Of a DNA stretch of 64,000 nucleotides, positions 26,467-37,870 are shown piece by piece (position 1 is the first letter of the stretch; every line of letters starts with the position of its first letter). Source of the stretch: Whalleya microplaca (lineage: Eukaryota; Ascomycota; Sordariomycetes; Xylariales; Xylariaceae); NCBI GenBank assembly GCA_022497155.1, contig MU385773.1:124001-188000 (forward strand). The letters run 5' to 3'. Position numbers and translations under genes: made by a program. The notes below the pieces were generated by a model. That model searched no databases. It was given only the letters and a program-made list of their open reading frames with translations, and had not been told where the DNA came from.

Positions 26467-27566
26467 TTATAGAGAACTAGGCATAGAATGCCGCATGCAA
26501 ATTTGCCTGTAGGGTGACCGATATCCGGCCCAGAAGGCACACGCTGCCGCTGCCTACTACAGTATAGACAAGCGTTTTGTGCTGAGAGTGCTGAGAGTGC
26601 TGAGAGGATAGAAACATACACATTTCGGGCTCAGAACATTATACCCCCATAGATCGGATCACAATGACACAGAGCTTGAGACAAAGCAGGTCTATATTAG
26701 CGAGAAGAGGTTGTTATGAACTATATGTACCAAAAACAGAGCACACACTTCGCAAGGAAAGAGCTTCTAGGCTATTATTCATGAAACTTGCTTACTACGG
26801 GGGCGCAAAAGGGATAACTTTATAGGTAGCACATTGGGGCATCGGAAGGAGTTGTTTTGGTTTACATAGCTAGCTCCTTATTACTTGTAGATACCCGATA
26901 ACTAGTCGAAAAAAAGTTGAAGATTTCAAGCGTTGCCAATGCAATATATTATACGTACGTATCTTATAGACGGGCCTAGGCGCCCTGCACCCCTCCCACG
27001 TGCAACAGTCATTTGAAGCTATGTAGTCTTGGCATCCAGTTAGACAATATACATACCTGGGTAGGGCAGCATCCAGGAATCCAGTGCCTAGTTCACAGCA
27101 GAATTCATAATAACTTATGTAGATATTAGATACACTCGCCTGCTTTTCATCTCTTCTCCTTATGACCCTCGCTCCACTGTTTCGGGATATATATTCTAAA
27201 ATTATCTCACGTAGGTATGTGTCTAGAAATACATAATAGAAACGTGGAATCCGGTTTATGAAAATCTCCACCCTCACCGACTCCAGTTCGTGTATGTATG
27301 TATGTACATATGTACACAGCTGCACAGCCGTCTTTGGTAGGTCGTATAATAAATACCATGCATAATAAGCCTGCCCTCATCATTGCTTTTTCGAGATGTT
27401 GCGTCAGCGGGGTAAAAGGGGGCAAGCTGGAGCTCAACCATTAGCTGGGCAGTCCGAACCCCATGAACCCATGAAGCCTGCTCTGATCCATCGGATCCTG
27501 GATTGCGGTAGGCAGGTCTTTGGTTGGAACCTGCTATCTATTGTGTGCCGTGCCGCCGACAGACGA

Positions 27567-27579
27567 CCCCCTGAGGGGG
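27567..27579. promoter_or_regulatory. Face-to-face STRE palindrome
   Basis: CCCCCTGAGGGGG is a perfect 13-bp palindrome made of two stress-response elements (CCCCT and AGGGG) pointing at each other. It lies 1.1 kb upstream of the DDR48-like start codon. In yeast such sites bind Msn2/Msn4. Function here is inferred. Confidence 0.4.
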
Positions 27580-28500
27580 ACACACCAGATCTTGGCGGAG
27601 CAAAAAAGCTTAGCCTTGAGGCCGCCCAATCGCCGGCCCGGATGCCCCTAAGCTCCCCACTGTATCGCGATTATCAAGGCGTGATGATCTGCGCTGGGCC
27701 ATGACGTTGGGACCCGTCACGTCTCTTTGTGCGACGACGTACGAGTTACATACAAGTTGCAAGTTATCAGGTTATGTACATACAGCAAGAATCCAATGGA
27801 GGCTTGGAGGGCTTCGGAAACAGGACCTGAAATCTTTTGTTCCCAAGAATTCTAAGAACTGACGCAATATGCAGTCTTTGCTCGTAAACAGCAATTCAGT
27901 GCCCGGCTAGCTCCAATAGTGTCAGCTTCCAGCTTGCTGGAATCGCACTACCTCTCGGCAGCTGAAAGAGATGGGCCAGGTTGGGGGGGGGGGCGCGATG
28001 TACTAGAGCGGCAGCGCCATTGAGATATGCCTATGATGTGATCCGAACAGCCGGAAGAAAACAAGACATCCAGGTCCAGGCAACGCGGTAGACTGTGCCC
28101 TTTTGTGGCCGGCTGCATGCCGGCGCGAGGTGACTTGTCAGTCTAGCCAGCTGAGCTACGTTACTCGTACGTGTGTATGTACACACAAAGCTGCTATGTA
28201 TGAGCGATTAAATCTGGCTTCGAATCTTGCTTCTCCATGCAGGCTGGAAGCCAGTCAAAGGAGAGCAGGCTGTCTTTTTCGACAGAGCTCTTGGCGTTCA
28301 CCGACAAAGTACCCGGGTACAACAGGTACTAGGTATGGTAGACCGTAGATGTCAAGTTTCCTCAACGCAGGGATGGACGCGATCCACATGGCGTTTTCAG
28401 GTTTGCCCGAAGCTAGACATAGCTTCTTTGGTCCTATGTGAGGTAACCAGTGACGTCTCCTTACCTTACAGCTTTGTGCCATAGCTTTCGCCATGGTTTT

Positions 28501-28505
28501 CCCCT
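28501..28505 (+). promoter_or_regulatory. Single STRE (CCCCT)
   Basis: CCCCT lies 180 bp upstream of the DDR48-like ATG. A pentamer is common by chance, so this counts only together with the upstream palindrome and the stress-type product. Confidence 0.25.
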
Positions 28506-28684
28506 CATTCGGTTTGAGGGAGCTTGGTTCTTGTGGCTTCTTGGTCTGCCGTTTCTTTGCATATAAGTGATCCGCCTCTCCCGTCCCCCGTTTCGAATTG
28601 GTATCCCCGATTCCCATCTACTGTCTCTCAATCATTGTACTGTGAATATACTCAAGTCTACCCTTGAAGCCACATATTATCAAC

Positions 28685-29618
28685 ATGTCTTACAACGATA
28701 ACAACAACGTAAGTCTACTAGACACACTCTCTCTTAGGACACGAAGGGCTAACACAGCATACAGTCCAGCTACGGCTCCGGCCGGGACAACGACAGCTAC
28801 GGTGGCAACAGCGGCAACAGCGACTCGTACGGGTCCTCGAACCGCCGAGACAACAATGACAGCTCCTATGGCTCCTCTGGCCGTCGAGACAACGACTCGG
28901 GCTTCGGCTCTTCCACCACCACCGGGGCCTACGGCTCGAGCAACAACGACAACAGCTACGGGTCCAGCAACACCCGGAAGGACAACGACAGCTACGGGTC
29001 CAGCAACCGCAACGACAACGACTCCTACGGCTCCGGCGGCAAGTCGGGCGGCTTCGGCTCGTCCACCAACGACGACTCGTACGGGTCCAGCGGCGGCAAC
29101 AACAAGTACGGCTCGGGCACGGGCAACAACACCACGTCAGGGGGCTCATACGGGTCGTCTGGGAACGACTCGTACGGCTCGTCCCGCCGCGACAACGACA
29201 ACAGCAACAGCTACGGGTCTGGAAACACGGGCTCGGACTCGTACGGGTCGAAGAGTGGTAACTCCTATGGGTCCAGCAACAACGATTCCTACGGGTCTAG
29301 CAACAACGACTCCTACGGTTCGGGTAACAAGAGCTCGAACAGCTATGGTGACGATGATTCGGGACGCAAGGGAGACAGCACTGCTGGCAAGCTGCTGGAG
29401 AGTAAGTCTACCGATATATCCCTTTCTTTATCTATCCGTGGATGCCATCCTACCTTTGATTCCAATACACTCTACTACTGTGTTCTCATCACCGAGGCTG
29501 AAGATATCCCTTGCTAACTCGTTGAACAGAAGCTGGCTCGCTACTCCACAGCGACCGCGTAGAAAACAAGGGCCGCGAGAAGCGTGATGGTAACAGTTAT
29601 GGTAACAACGACTACTAG
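28685..29618 (+). CDS. DDR48-like disordered stress protein with SYGS repeats
   Basis: Three exons (28685-28708, 28765-29401, 29530-29618) encode 249 residues. Exon 1 is only MSYNDNNN. Exon 2 is almost entirely repeats of the form DSYGSSN or NDSYGSG, more than fifteen SYGS or SYGD units, rich in Ser, Gly, Asn, Asp and Tyr and with no hydrophobic core. This is the composition and repeat type of yeast Ddr48, a heat- and DNA-damage-induced protein. The last exon adds a different, helical end (AGKLLEKAGSLLHSD, then ENKGREKRDG), which resembles the tails of small fungal stress proteins. The protein is likely cytosolic, intrinsically disordered and prion-like in composition. Donors are GTAAGT in both introns. 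A long overlapping frame in another phase is only a by-product of the repeats. Confidence 0.85.
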
Positions 29619-30476
29619 GTTGGACAGGGCTTAATTCAAATAGATAATCTTGGGCATCACAACCCGTTAATTTCTTAGTATGTGTCGGAGATAAATTGAA
29701 CTGAGATCTGCTGAAGAAGAATGAACAAGGCCTGGTGACTCCTATAACCTGTTTACATGTTATCGTCTACTAGAAATGGACGAAAAAAAGGGAAGATTGT
29801 AACCAGAAATTATCAAACCCAACAGGGATCTGAGAATAGAAAGCGAAAGACATAAAAATACTGCAATGGTGATCGTCTGTATGGCTTCAAGTTTGGTTGA
29901 CTGTGTTCTGCTATACTCTAGTGCTTAGAGGTTAAGGTAAATTTCTGCATCTCTCTATCTATTCTGAGGGATACCAACTATATCCTTAGCATACCTAGAA
30001 AAAGTGAACATAGGGCAGCGAAGGAAGTTGAGGTAAAGAGGATTTCCACCGGTGTAACAAGGTGCCCTATAGGGCTGATACGAGCCTACATGCGCGCCGC
30101 TTGTATACGAAAGAGGCTCTGTCCTATAGCTTCACGTTACACCAAAAAACCCATTATGCTCCACATTGCTTTGTCTTATATTGACCACCAAGTCCAGTCC
30201 TTACTGAAAGGATTGTCCTAGTTTGGTTATGTCAACTTAAGCACCTAGCAGACCTGCAGGAGCTATTTCATGTCATCATTTTGAGAATCACGTTAAGTAG
30301 AGTCCTTCCGGAAGGGTCGACGCTAGAAAGAGACAAATGGGTTTACTGAAATCATTGGAATTGTGATGGAAGAGAGGAGCTAGCTAAATTTCCACGGGCG
30401 TATGCCATTACCATCACACCTCACTTAACCATCCGCAGCATATGATCCATCACCCACACCCCCTGCCACTTCATCT
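29619..30476. other. Convergent intergenic region
   Basis: This 860-bp space separates the 3' ends of two convergent genes. Nothing was recognised in it. Confidence 0.5.
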
Positions 30477-31600
30477 TTATTCGTCTTCATCGTCTTCAGA
30501 CACTTGCACTATCCATTCTTGAAGGTCTTTAGGCACTGGCACCTGCCATTCTTCACAGAGAAACTTGACAGTGCCAGCAGCCCGATCCCATTCCTCGCGG
30601 CTGGAGCGTAACTCGCGCGCGGCTTGGTTAAGATCTTCAAGCTGTCTGTCGGTGGGCTGACCAGATGCCATTCGACTGAGGTTGTCTTGGATCGCGGATA
30701 AATTGGGGGTGGCAGCAGCGGCCGGCGCGTTGGCGGAGACACCAGTCGGAGCAGAAGCAGCAACACCGCTAGCAGCAGTGGCAGCACTACCACCACGGGC
30801 ACTACCACCACCACGGGTACTACCACCACCACGGGCATTACTACCACCACGGGCATTACTACCACCACGGGCATTACTACCACCACGGGCACCACCACCA
30901 CGGGCACCACCACCGCGGGCAGCACTACCAGCACCGGCAGCAGCGGCGACACCAGCGGCGGAACCACCACGGGCATTACTACCACCACGGGCACCACCAC
31001 CACGGGCACCACCACCACGGGCACCACCACCAGCACCGGCAGCGGCGGCGGCGGCGGCCTCAGCGGCGGCCTCCTCGTTGCCCTTGCTCTGGCCTGCAGA
31101 ATTTGGAGTTAGCATGTTTTCAAGAGAGTCGGACAGATAATCGCGAGTCTGCAGATATGAGTTGAGGGGTTCTAAAACCTCTTAAGCAGAGAGAATCCGA
31201 CACGAATTTCCCGTGTCTGGAACAGGACAACAAAGGTAATGAACGGCTCTAGAAATTACTTACATCTCTTGAGGTGCTTAATGAGAGATTGGGCAGTATA
31301 GGATTCTTTTTTACCACTGCAGCCCGGCCAGTGGCACAAGTAGTCGTTGGGGCCATTGCCTGCCAGCAGTTGCGCGCTCGTGTTGTGCGCCTCGATATGT
31401 TGCCACATCGCGGAGTCGTCATCACTGGCCTGCGTATAGTTGCAACCTCGCCAACGGCAAACAGTGCCCAGGTGGGCGAACATGATGTGCTCCTTGTAGG
31501 TTCTTTCGGTATAGCTCTTATGGCAATCCGGGCAGGTGAGCCTGTTGTCCAATGTAGTGCTCTGGTTCGCCATCTTTGCTCGCGAACCTTGAATACGCAT
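30477..31600 (-). CDS. C2H2 zinc-finger protein with long RGG/Ala-rich domain
   Basis: Exon 1 is 31600-31264 and exon 2 is 31093-30477; the 170-bp intron has GTAAGT and CTGCAG ends and splits a Cys codon. The product has 317 residues, or 308 from the second Met at 31573. The N-terminal third contains zinc-finger-like Cys/His spacings: CPDCHKSYTERTYKEHIMFAH, then a CRWRGC finger and a CHWPGC finger ending in HLKRC. Exon 2 opens with poly-Ala/Glu and runs into about 85 residues of ARGGG and NARGGS repeats, arginine-glycine boxes of the kind that bind RNA and are methylated. An acidic end closes the protein (VSEDDEDE). A nucleic-acid-binding role, perhaps RNA, is inferred. The repeats are encoded by a minisatellite, so their number may vary between strains. 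Confidence 0.8.
30790..31040. repeat. Coding GC-rich minisatellite (RGG repeats)
   Basis: The plus strand shows about 250 bp of ACCACCACGGGC-type 12- to 15-bp units with ACTACCACCACGGGCATT variants. Units stay in frame and encode ARGGG/NARGGS on the minus strand. Confidence 0.9.
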
Positions 31601-32263
31601 GATCAGTTCATTCCCTTACAAAGAAATTTATTCGCGAGATAGATACGGTTGTGGTGAGGGGATCTAGGTGCCAGTGGATGGGGTGCTAGGGACTTTATTT
31701 CTTGGGGCTTACCTTTGTTACTCTTGATGAAGTGATGTTTGGTGCTGACGCGACGGCAAAGAAAAGGTTGCTGATGATCAGACTGTACCTATTTAGAGAA
31801 ATTAAATATTGTTTCGTTAGGAGTCAGGCCAGGGCACGATCAATCAGATGTCCATTCAGTGAACTCACTTTTCGATTTTCAGTTCAATATGCTTGTGACA
31901 AGGCTTGTGACAAGCTTGGTGATGAAAGGGCGCTATTGAGAAAGCACAGAAAAGCTTTGGTTGATATTTTGCCGCCGCCGCCCCAGGAATTCCCATGTAC
32001 GTACTGGGCAAAGCATGCATTTAACAATGCATCGAATTATCGAGGTTAAATGCTGCCTATCAGGCTCCTATATACTCGAGCATAGGGGAATACTTCAGGG
32101 GCAGTAGCGCTAACATTGCTATAAGCGATATGTTAGCAGGTATATCAAGTACTCAGAACTTGTACGTACCGATTGACAAAGGGCAACCACCAGAACTGGT
32201 AGGACAACGTAAACCCTGAATTATAAATTAATTTGTACATTATTGTGTATCGACAATGCTTTC
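31601..32263. other. Intergenic stretch
   Basis: This 660-bp space lies between two minus-strand genes. An open frame at about 31,702-32,049 (+) has no family resemblance. Nothing else was found. Confidence 0.5.
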
Positions 32264-34537
32264 TTAAAGCCTAATCCGACCATCGCCCCCGAACCATCGC
32301 CGTATGTCTGAATCGGTTCTCCCTGGTGCATTAGTACTCGAACCAGCTCCGTCGTCGCCACCCATCCACGTGGGTTTCTTGAAGCCGTCTCCTATCTCCT
32401 GCAGCCACTTTGGTGTGTCCATAGTATCGAACGTATTCTTGAATCGATGGCTCAAATTTGAGAAGAAATTGTCCTCCTCGGACTCCGCACCAGGGGCTGC
32501 CGACCGGGATGACTGAGCCGCTCTGCTTGTGGGCTGATCTCGATAGGAGGGCGATGTGGCGAAGGGCGTTCGAGTTCCCTCATTTCTAGCAGCTGGCACT
32601 GTCAGAATGGGTGCAGCACGACTTCGAGAATTAGTGCCCCCTGACCGCAACGCAGCCTCATCCAGCCTTCTCGAGATCGAGGTTCCATTCAGCTCGCGTT
32701 CGATTAAGTCCCTGCCCTCTCGCCAAGAACCAGTTCCATAGCTGATGTTCTCTTCGCCATCATCTACTATGTCGACGCCAAAACCAAAGAGTCGCTTGAC
32801 TTTGCCATATAAACCAAACAGTGTCGCCAACACCGGGACGAGGACGAGAACTGGGAAGAGGTAGTCGAACCATTTTCCAAGTGGGGTGAGGTCAACATAT
32901 TGTCCAAGAATACTGTAGAACGTGGTTTGTTCATATATATCCCGAGACAAGAAGGTCACGAAATTGTAAGACAATGGCACGCTTAGCTTTGCAACCTGCC
33001 CGGCATACCAAAATGCTGATTCGTGAGCCGTATTGCGTCGAACTAAAGCACGACCGCGCCACACCTTGACCTCAGTCACAGAATGCAAAGCTGATGCGCA
33101 CATGTACATTATCCAGAGCGCAGCAATGACCTACTCCAACGGCTGGTTAGTATTTGGCAATTTTCATCATAGAAGGATGGCTCTCTCGCGAGTAGACGCG
33201 TTCTGGTGGACTCTTGGAGGAATGAACAAAGCTAGATACTGACCTGACCTGCGAAACCGACTCGGCCACTATCACCAGTCCAGTGATGGACCACGGTAAA
33301 TCGGATTACAGATAATGATGGCAGAACGGCTTTCACCAATTCGGACCAGATGATGCAGACTGACGCCAGCGCAAGGAAGCCACCAAAGAAGATGCGCCAA
33401 TATGGAACAACGCGGCAGTGTAGAAGATACCTCGTATACGGAGAGAGGATAGTTATCTTCTCCCAGAAAGAGGAGCCCGGAGAAGATGCGCCAAAGTCAA
33501 GCTTCTTCGAAGCAGCCGAATCTAGGATCGCCTGGGTCTGCGAAGCGTCACGAAGTAGGTAGTTCCATTCGTCGACGTATCTCGACTTGGTATGCCGAGC
33601 ACGAATTAGTTGACGTGTAAGGTCCGCCAAGTACTTCTCCGTAATGACGGTTGGGATGATACGGCCGTCATTATCGGCTCGGGGCAGGACGCTTCTCGGC
33701 CGGGACTCGGGAATATTGCACATATCGGAGAGCTCCTCAATCCAGTCCTGGAAGTCCCGGGCACTCCCGGTCTTGCGCTTGCTCAGTTCCGAGACCTGGA
33801 CCTCGAGATCTTCCAAGTTTAGGAGCGAGTCTTCCATCTTCTCATATAACCTGGGCGCCTGGGCCTGGAGTCGTCGAAGTCGGCCACTCACGCTTGCGTT
33901 CCTAACCAAGTTTCGGGGAATCGCAACAAGGCCGTGACCCATGAGATAGATGGCCAGCACCAAACCCCAGCAGTAGGCCAAAGCGAGTATCAGACCCTTC
34001 AGCGAAACAAACGAAGGGCCGTAAGATATAAAGAAGTATACGAGTCCAAGCATCCCTGATCCAAACACAAGCGCATAGTACTGGGCGTTCTGGCGTAGTG
34101 AATAGAGAATTCGGCCTTTGGGCTCCCGATAGCCGGCATCGGAATACTCGGCAAGTATGGGCAAGATGAACCTGTGAGATCTTGTGTCAGGATACAACAT
34201 TACGAAGCCGATGCAACCGCATTTACCAAGTCAGAACAAAGGTCAGCCAGTACGAGATCCTCCACGACACCAACAGCGCCCGAGGTGGGAGCCAAATGCC
34301 CTTCGTTGCCTCATCGTCAGTACTAGCGTTTGATGCGAGATCAATAGGGACCAGCAGTACGATGGTCGCAGGCAGCCATAGTGCGAAGAAGACGGGCACT
34401 AGCAGGTAAGCCGGCGTTGTCCGCAGAGGCAGGTAGTGTCGCAGAATCAAGAGAACTACTAGGGAAAGGAAGAGGAGTGCGACGAGCGCAAATATTTCAG
34501 AGGGTATCGGCGACGGGCTGCTTGATATTTGAATCAT
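32264..34537 (-). CDS. LMBR1-family multi-pass membrane protein (LMBD2-like)
   Basis: Three exons (34537-34227, 34171-33244, 33130-32264) encode 701 residues. Introns are GTAAAT..CTCACAG and GTCAGT..GAGTAG. Exon 1 has three hydrophobic spans, starting FALVALLFLSLVVLLIL. Exon 2 has further spans, a family-like VFGSGMLGLVYFFISYGPS, and a central cytosolic coiled coil (EKMEDSLLNLEDLEVQVSEL). Exon 3 carries two more hydrophobic regions, including WFDYLFPVLVLVPVLATLFG, and a long disordered Ser/Arg-rich tail ending near WFGGDGRIRL. About nine membrane spans with a coiled-coil loop is the LMBR1 layout. Members act as membrane receptors or transport adaptors; for LMBD2 types no firm fungal function is known to me. 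The tail holds amphipathic motifs (NFFSNLSHRFKNTF) that may bind membranes. Confidence 0.87.
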
Positions 34538-36229
34538 CCTGGCGAGCCTAGAAGTGCGCCATGCAGCGACTCCAAAAGAAAGGTGAATGGAGTCGTTGAG
34601 GGAGAAAGGAAGAAAGAAGAATAAGGGAATGCAGGTGTGTAAGGATGATTACTTGACAGCTTTGGATGAGGCGGCGCGTAAAAACCCCTACAAGCTAATT
34701 AATTCCACAGTACGCCGAAGCTACCTCTGACGTCGGTCATTCCTTGGTCCGTGCCTAATTGGCACGCGACTGATGCATAGTAATATCGGTACGTATATCC
34801 GCAAGTACTTATTAGCATTTTGGTACGTACTGCATAATGTATTAGGACATACATGTAGAGCTATCTTACACATGCTCTGGGGATGCCCTTTCATCCATTA
34901 TACTTGTTATACAGAAAGTTCATAATGCCGACAGGATATGTGCAATTGGCATTGCATCTTAGGTGTATAAACGATCTCATGTTATCTCAAACAAACACTC
35001 AGCTTACTAACACTACTAAGAATAGTAAGAAATAACTATTGTATTCATTGGAGACGCTGAGCAAGAACTCCCAGGGGTTCAACCAAGGGAGGGTCTACAT
35101 GCAGTATTATAACAGTTGAAGTTCCTAGTGCATACATGGATATCTTAGTACAATTGGCCACGATGTGTCATTCAACCTTATGCTGCCATGCTTCTATCTA
35201 GATCAGGAACGAACAATAGCGGAGGGTCCGGGGAGTTGTGGTCCTATCAAGCGCCGAATACCTAGATACGTCTATAATACGGATTAACAATACTAACTAC
35301 GTTCTTTCCGTACCAAAACTGCCAACAATGATTGAGATGGTCTATTTAATATTCTTTGGCATTCTAATTTTTGCTTCCCCTTCTAGAAGCCTTCTAAATA
35401 TCTGTACAATTTCAAATATCTGAAAACCTTCAAACCAAGTAGGAATACCCTCAAACTGCTTGGCCACACTCAACTCATCCCACTTCTAGCAACGGCCCAG
35501 ATGGCTTCCGCGATTGATAAGTTCAAGTATGCAGTGGCCTGTAGCTGGGTCGGGATGCCGTCGAAGGGCATTCGAACAGTGTGTGACAGAGTCACCTTGG
35601 AAATAAATATCTTCAAGATGATGTTGCTTCTAGGAATTGATGAGTCTATCGCCGAGACGTTTCGTTAGTGACTTTTACCTAACTACCAGCATCTCACTAT
35701 CGAGTGTCGGTACCCTATCATTTGCCTCCATTGCTGGCAGTCTTCTAGACAGCCAACCACTCATTTCCACAGGGCCAGGCCGCAGGGTAACTCGAGGATT
35801 GGTGCGAGTAATCGGGAAAATTGTCTAGTATTTGATTTCTCGGGTATACTCATGGATATATTCATGTACCGTTGTCCATGGCTTGCTATTTACTTAGACC
35901 TCATTTATCATCCTCTTCAGCCCTTTATTCCAGTGATACTGGCTTTTGATCACGTCTAGGCAAAAGGGCAAGCAATTATATGGAGAGATATACCACTCTA
36001 TGTGGCCAAGATCTGGGCGATGGTTATGGCAATCCGCATGCTGCCTTGGCATCTGGAAAGGGGTAAGGATCATTTACCCAGGCGCTACTGATATTATCTG
36101 CTAACTAGGACCTTGAAGTGCTGATATCGTCTTTTCCGATATTCAGCCGGAAGAGCGTGCCTGGTGAGTATATATTAAAGCAATATACTTCCATACCTTG
36201 AGTCCCGCTGATTCAATACTTTAAACAGG
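34538..36229. other. Gene-free stretch, possibly with exon remnants
   Basis: This stretch is 1.7 kb and AT-rich. A 54-codon frame at 35,501-35,665 (MASAIDKFKYAVA) and helical-looking sequence at about 35,980-36,065 could be exons of the zinc-finger gene that follows, but I could not join them. Confidence 0.4.
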
Positions 36230-36832
36230 CAAGTCAAGGCTCTTGTTGCGTCTACCCAGCAGAATGCTATTGTTTCATATTCAGCAGCGCCAAAGTCGCT
36301 ATTGACTAGACGTGATGTCCTCCATGGGCCCACGCCATACTGATGCCCGAAGGTAGAGTGTGGTTATAGCACGGAGCAGAAGGAAGACTATATTGACCAT
36401 GTGCACGAGAACCATCTTAGAACGATGTGTTCATGGGGCCACTGTAAAGAAACATTCGATAACTCCACAGCGCTCCTTGAGCATCTCCGGAAGCACAACG
36501 ATCGACTTCCGGAAGGTCGTCTCGTCTGCCGCCACCTGGCTCATTCCACCGACGTCCTAGGCCGGGGAGCTTTTAGTTCCGAGGTCGAGCTCCAGCAGCA
36601 TCTCCACCGCTGCCACAACCTTCGAGTTGAGAGACTGCATTATAAGGACAGCGATGCAGTTTCTTCATATGATCACTGGTTTCTGAGCCCTTTCCCCTTC
36701 CCTCGTACCGCTAGTCGTTCCTCTTCGACGTCTTCCCACAAGAGAAAGTTCGACGAGTACTCTGATGATAACGACAGTGCGTTGGAGTCCAGCGGATACG
36801 ACACAGATCCCACGTGTGTTTCCTCAGACTAG
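36230..36832 (+). pseudogene. C2H2 zinc-finger coding region interrupted by TGA
   Basis: From a likely splice acceptor (AAACAG) at about 36229 the frame reads as protein up to a TGA at 36341-36343 and continues open in the same frame to 36832. After the TGA come three Cys/His groups: CPKVECGYSTEQ with a later HVHENH, CSWGHCKETF with HLRKHN, and a third with CRHLAH and HLHRCH. A Ser-rich basic and acidic tail follows (SSSTSSHKRKFDEYSDDND). The TGA sits exactly between TPY and CPK, so a Trp codon may have been lost. The alternative is that the true exon starts after the TGA, at 36353, and loses the first Cys. Upstream exons are not resolved. No other domain was recognised. Confidence 0.45.
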
Positions 36833-37870
36833 GCCTTGGGAATTCGCCAAGTCAAGGATGGCACATTGCAAAAGGTTGGTTTATCATCTGATATCCTCAT
36901 ATAAGGAAAAGGGACACGTGAACATGTGCTAACCTTAGACTTAGCACCGTATCATTATGGAGTCGCCAGGATATTTGACAATACTCATGCTCTAGACTAA
37001 TAGTTAGGGGTTTCGGGCATGGAGGCGTGGGTTTGGCTGGTTTTTCAACGGTAGGAAACTGCCTGGGAGTATGGGATATGGGGGGAGGGTGCTTCGGCTG
37101 AGATTCACCAGTCCAGTTGAGGAAAATGTATTGATTTACATGCATCAGTTAGGCCAATGAAAACTTGCTACATGAACAGACGCGCTTTGAAATAGAAGTT
37201 GAGCATGTCGCAAAGGAATATTATTGAATTAGGCTACGTACAGTAGGTAATGTACATATGTAGTCTACCCCTTTTAGGTGGTGGACAACAAGTGAGGTTG
37301 TAGTGGCACGGGTGGCACATGGGTACATAGTACAATAAATAAGTACCTAAAGTACTCCGTATTCCACAGTTATTTAATTATCCGGATTCAAGTAAGCTAC
37401 ACTTTAAACCCGGCCCCATGGCATTGCCCCACTGCAGGGGATATTCCATATGGCGGTGCAGGCAGAAATGTGGCTCTGGTATGTGGCTTTCATATGTGGC
37501 TCGAATCGTCACATTTTGACCGACGCTAGACAGGGGTAGCTCTAGTAAAACCAAGCTGGCCACTTGGAGGTCCGAAGATGGGCAAGTCGACCCCAGATAT
37601 TTTTGCACGGCTGAGGAGAGGCCAGCTATCATTACAGAATAGCTATTGTTGTATTCCGGATTGTGTAAACGGCGGGTTCTTCACACAACGACTGCGTAGA
37701 TTTATACTGCGTAGACCACCGACACTGGGCTCCTTGCGCCGCAATTCGTCCCAGAACGGCCTTGCCGCCCATTTCTTCTATACTTCTCCTTCGTCTCACT
37801 CTCTCTGCATCTCATTACCGCATTACCTTTACCTTGACCCTTGACCCTTGACCCTTTCCCACCTTCGACG
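36833..37870. other. Intergenic stretch with CCTTGAC repeat
   Basis: This 1-kb space lies between two plus-strand genes. A short tandem of CCTTGAC/CCCTTGA units lies at about 37,830-37,857, just before the lectin gene. Nothing else was seen. Confidence 0.5.

Larger units (their letters stand above)
26467..28684. other. Gene-free stretch with stress-type promoter elements
   Basis: This 2.2-kb stretch lies upstream of the DDR48-like gene. AT-rich sequence fills 26,600-27,300. A GC-richer segment at about 27,400-27,720 has an unsupported open frame. A GTATGTAT tract lies near 27,295. Two STRE-type sites are listed separately. No gene was supported. Confidence 0.5.

Noticed and set aside
27396..27704. 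102-codon plus-strand frame in a GC-rich patch
   Set aside because: No recognisable domain and unlike the coding bias of neighbours; the patch is better seen as promoter sequence.
28147..28158. Good tRNA box A match (TAGCTCAGCTGG) on the minus strand
   Set aside because: No matching D-stem partner and no B box downstream; probably chance.
28664..29587. 307-codon Thr/Ala-rich frame overlapping the DDR48-like gene
   Set aside because: It is the out-of-phase reading of the SYGS repeats; the spliced frame has a sensible start, end and introns.
31702..32049. 115-codon plus-strand frame
   Set aside because: No similarity to any family known to me and no splice or promoter context.
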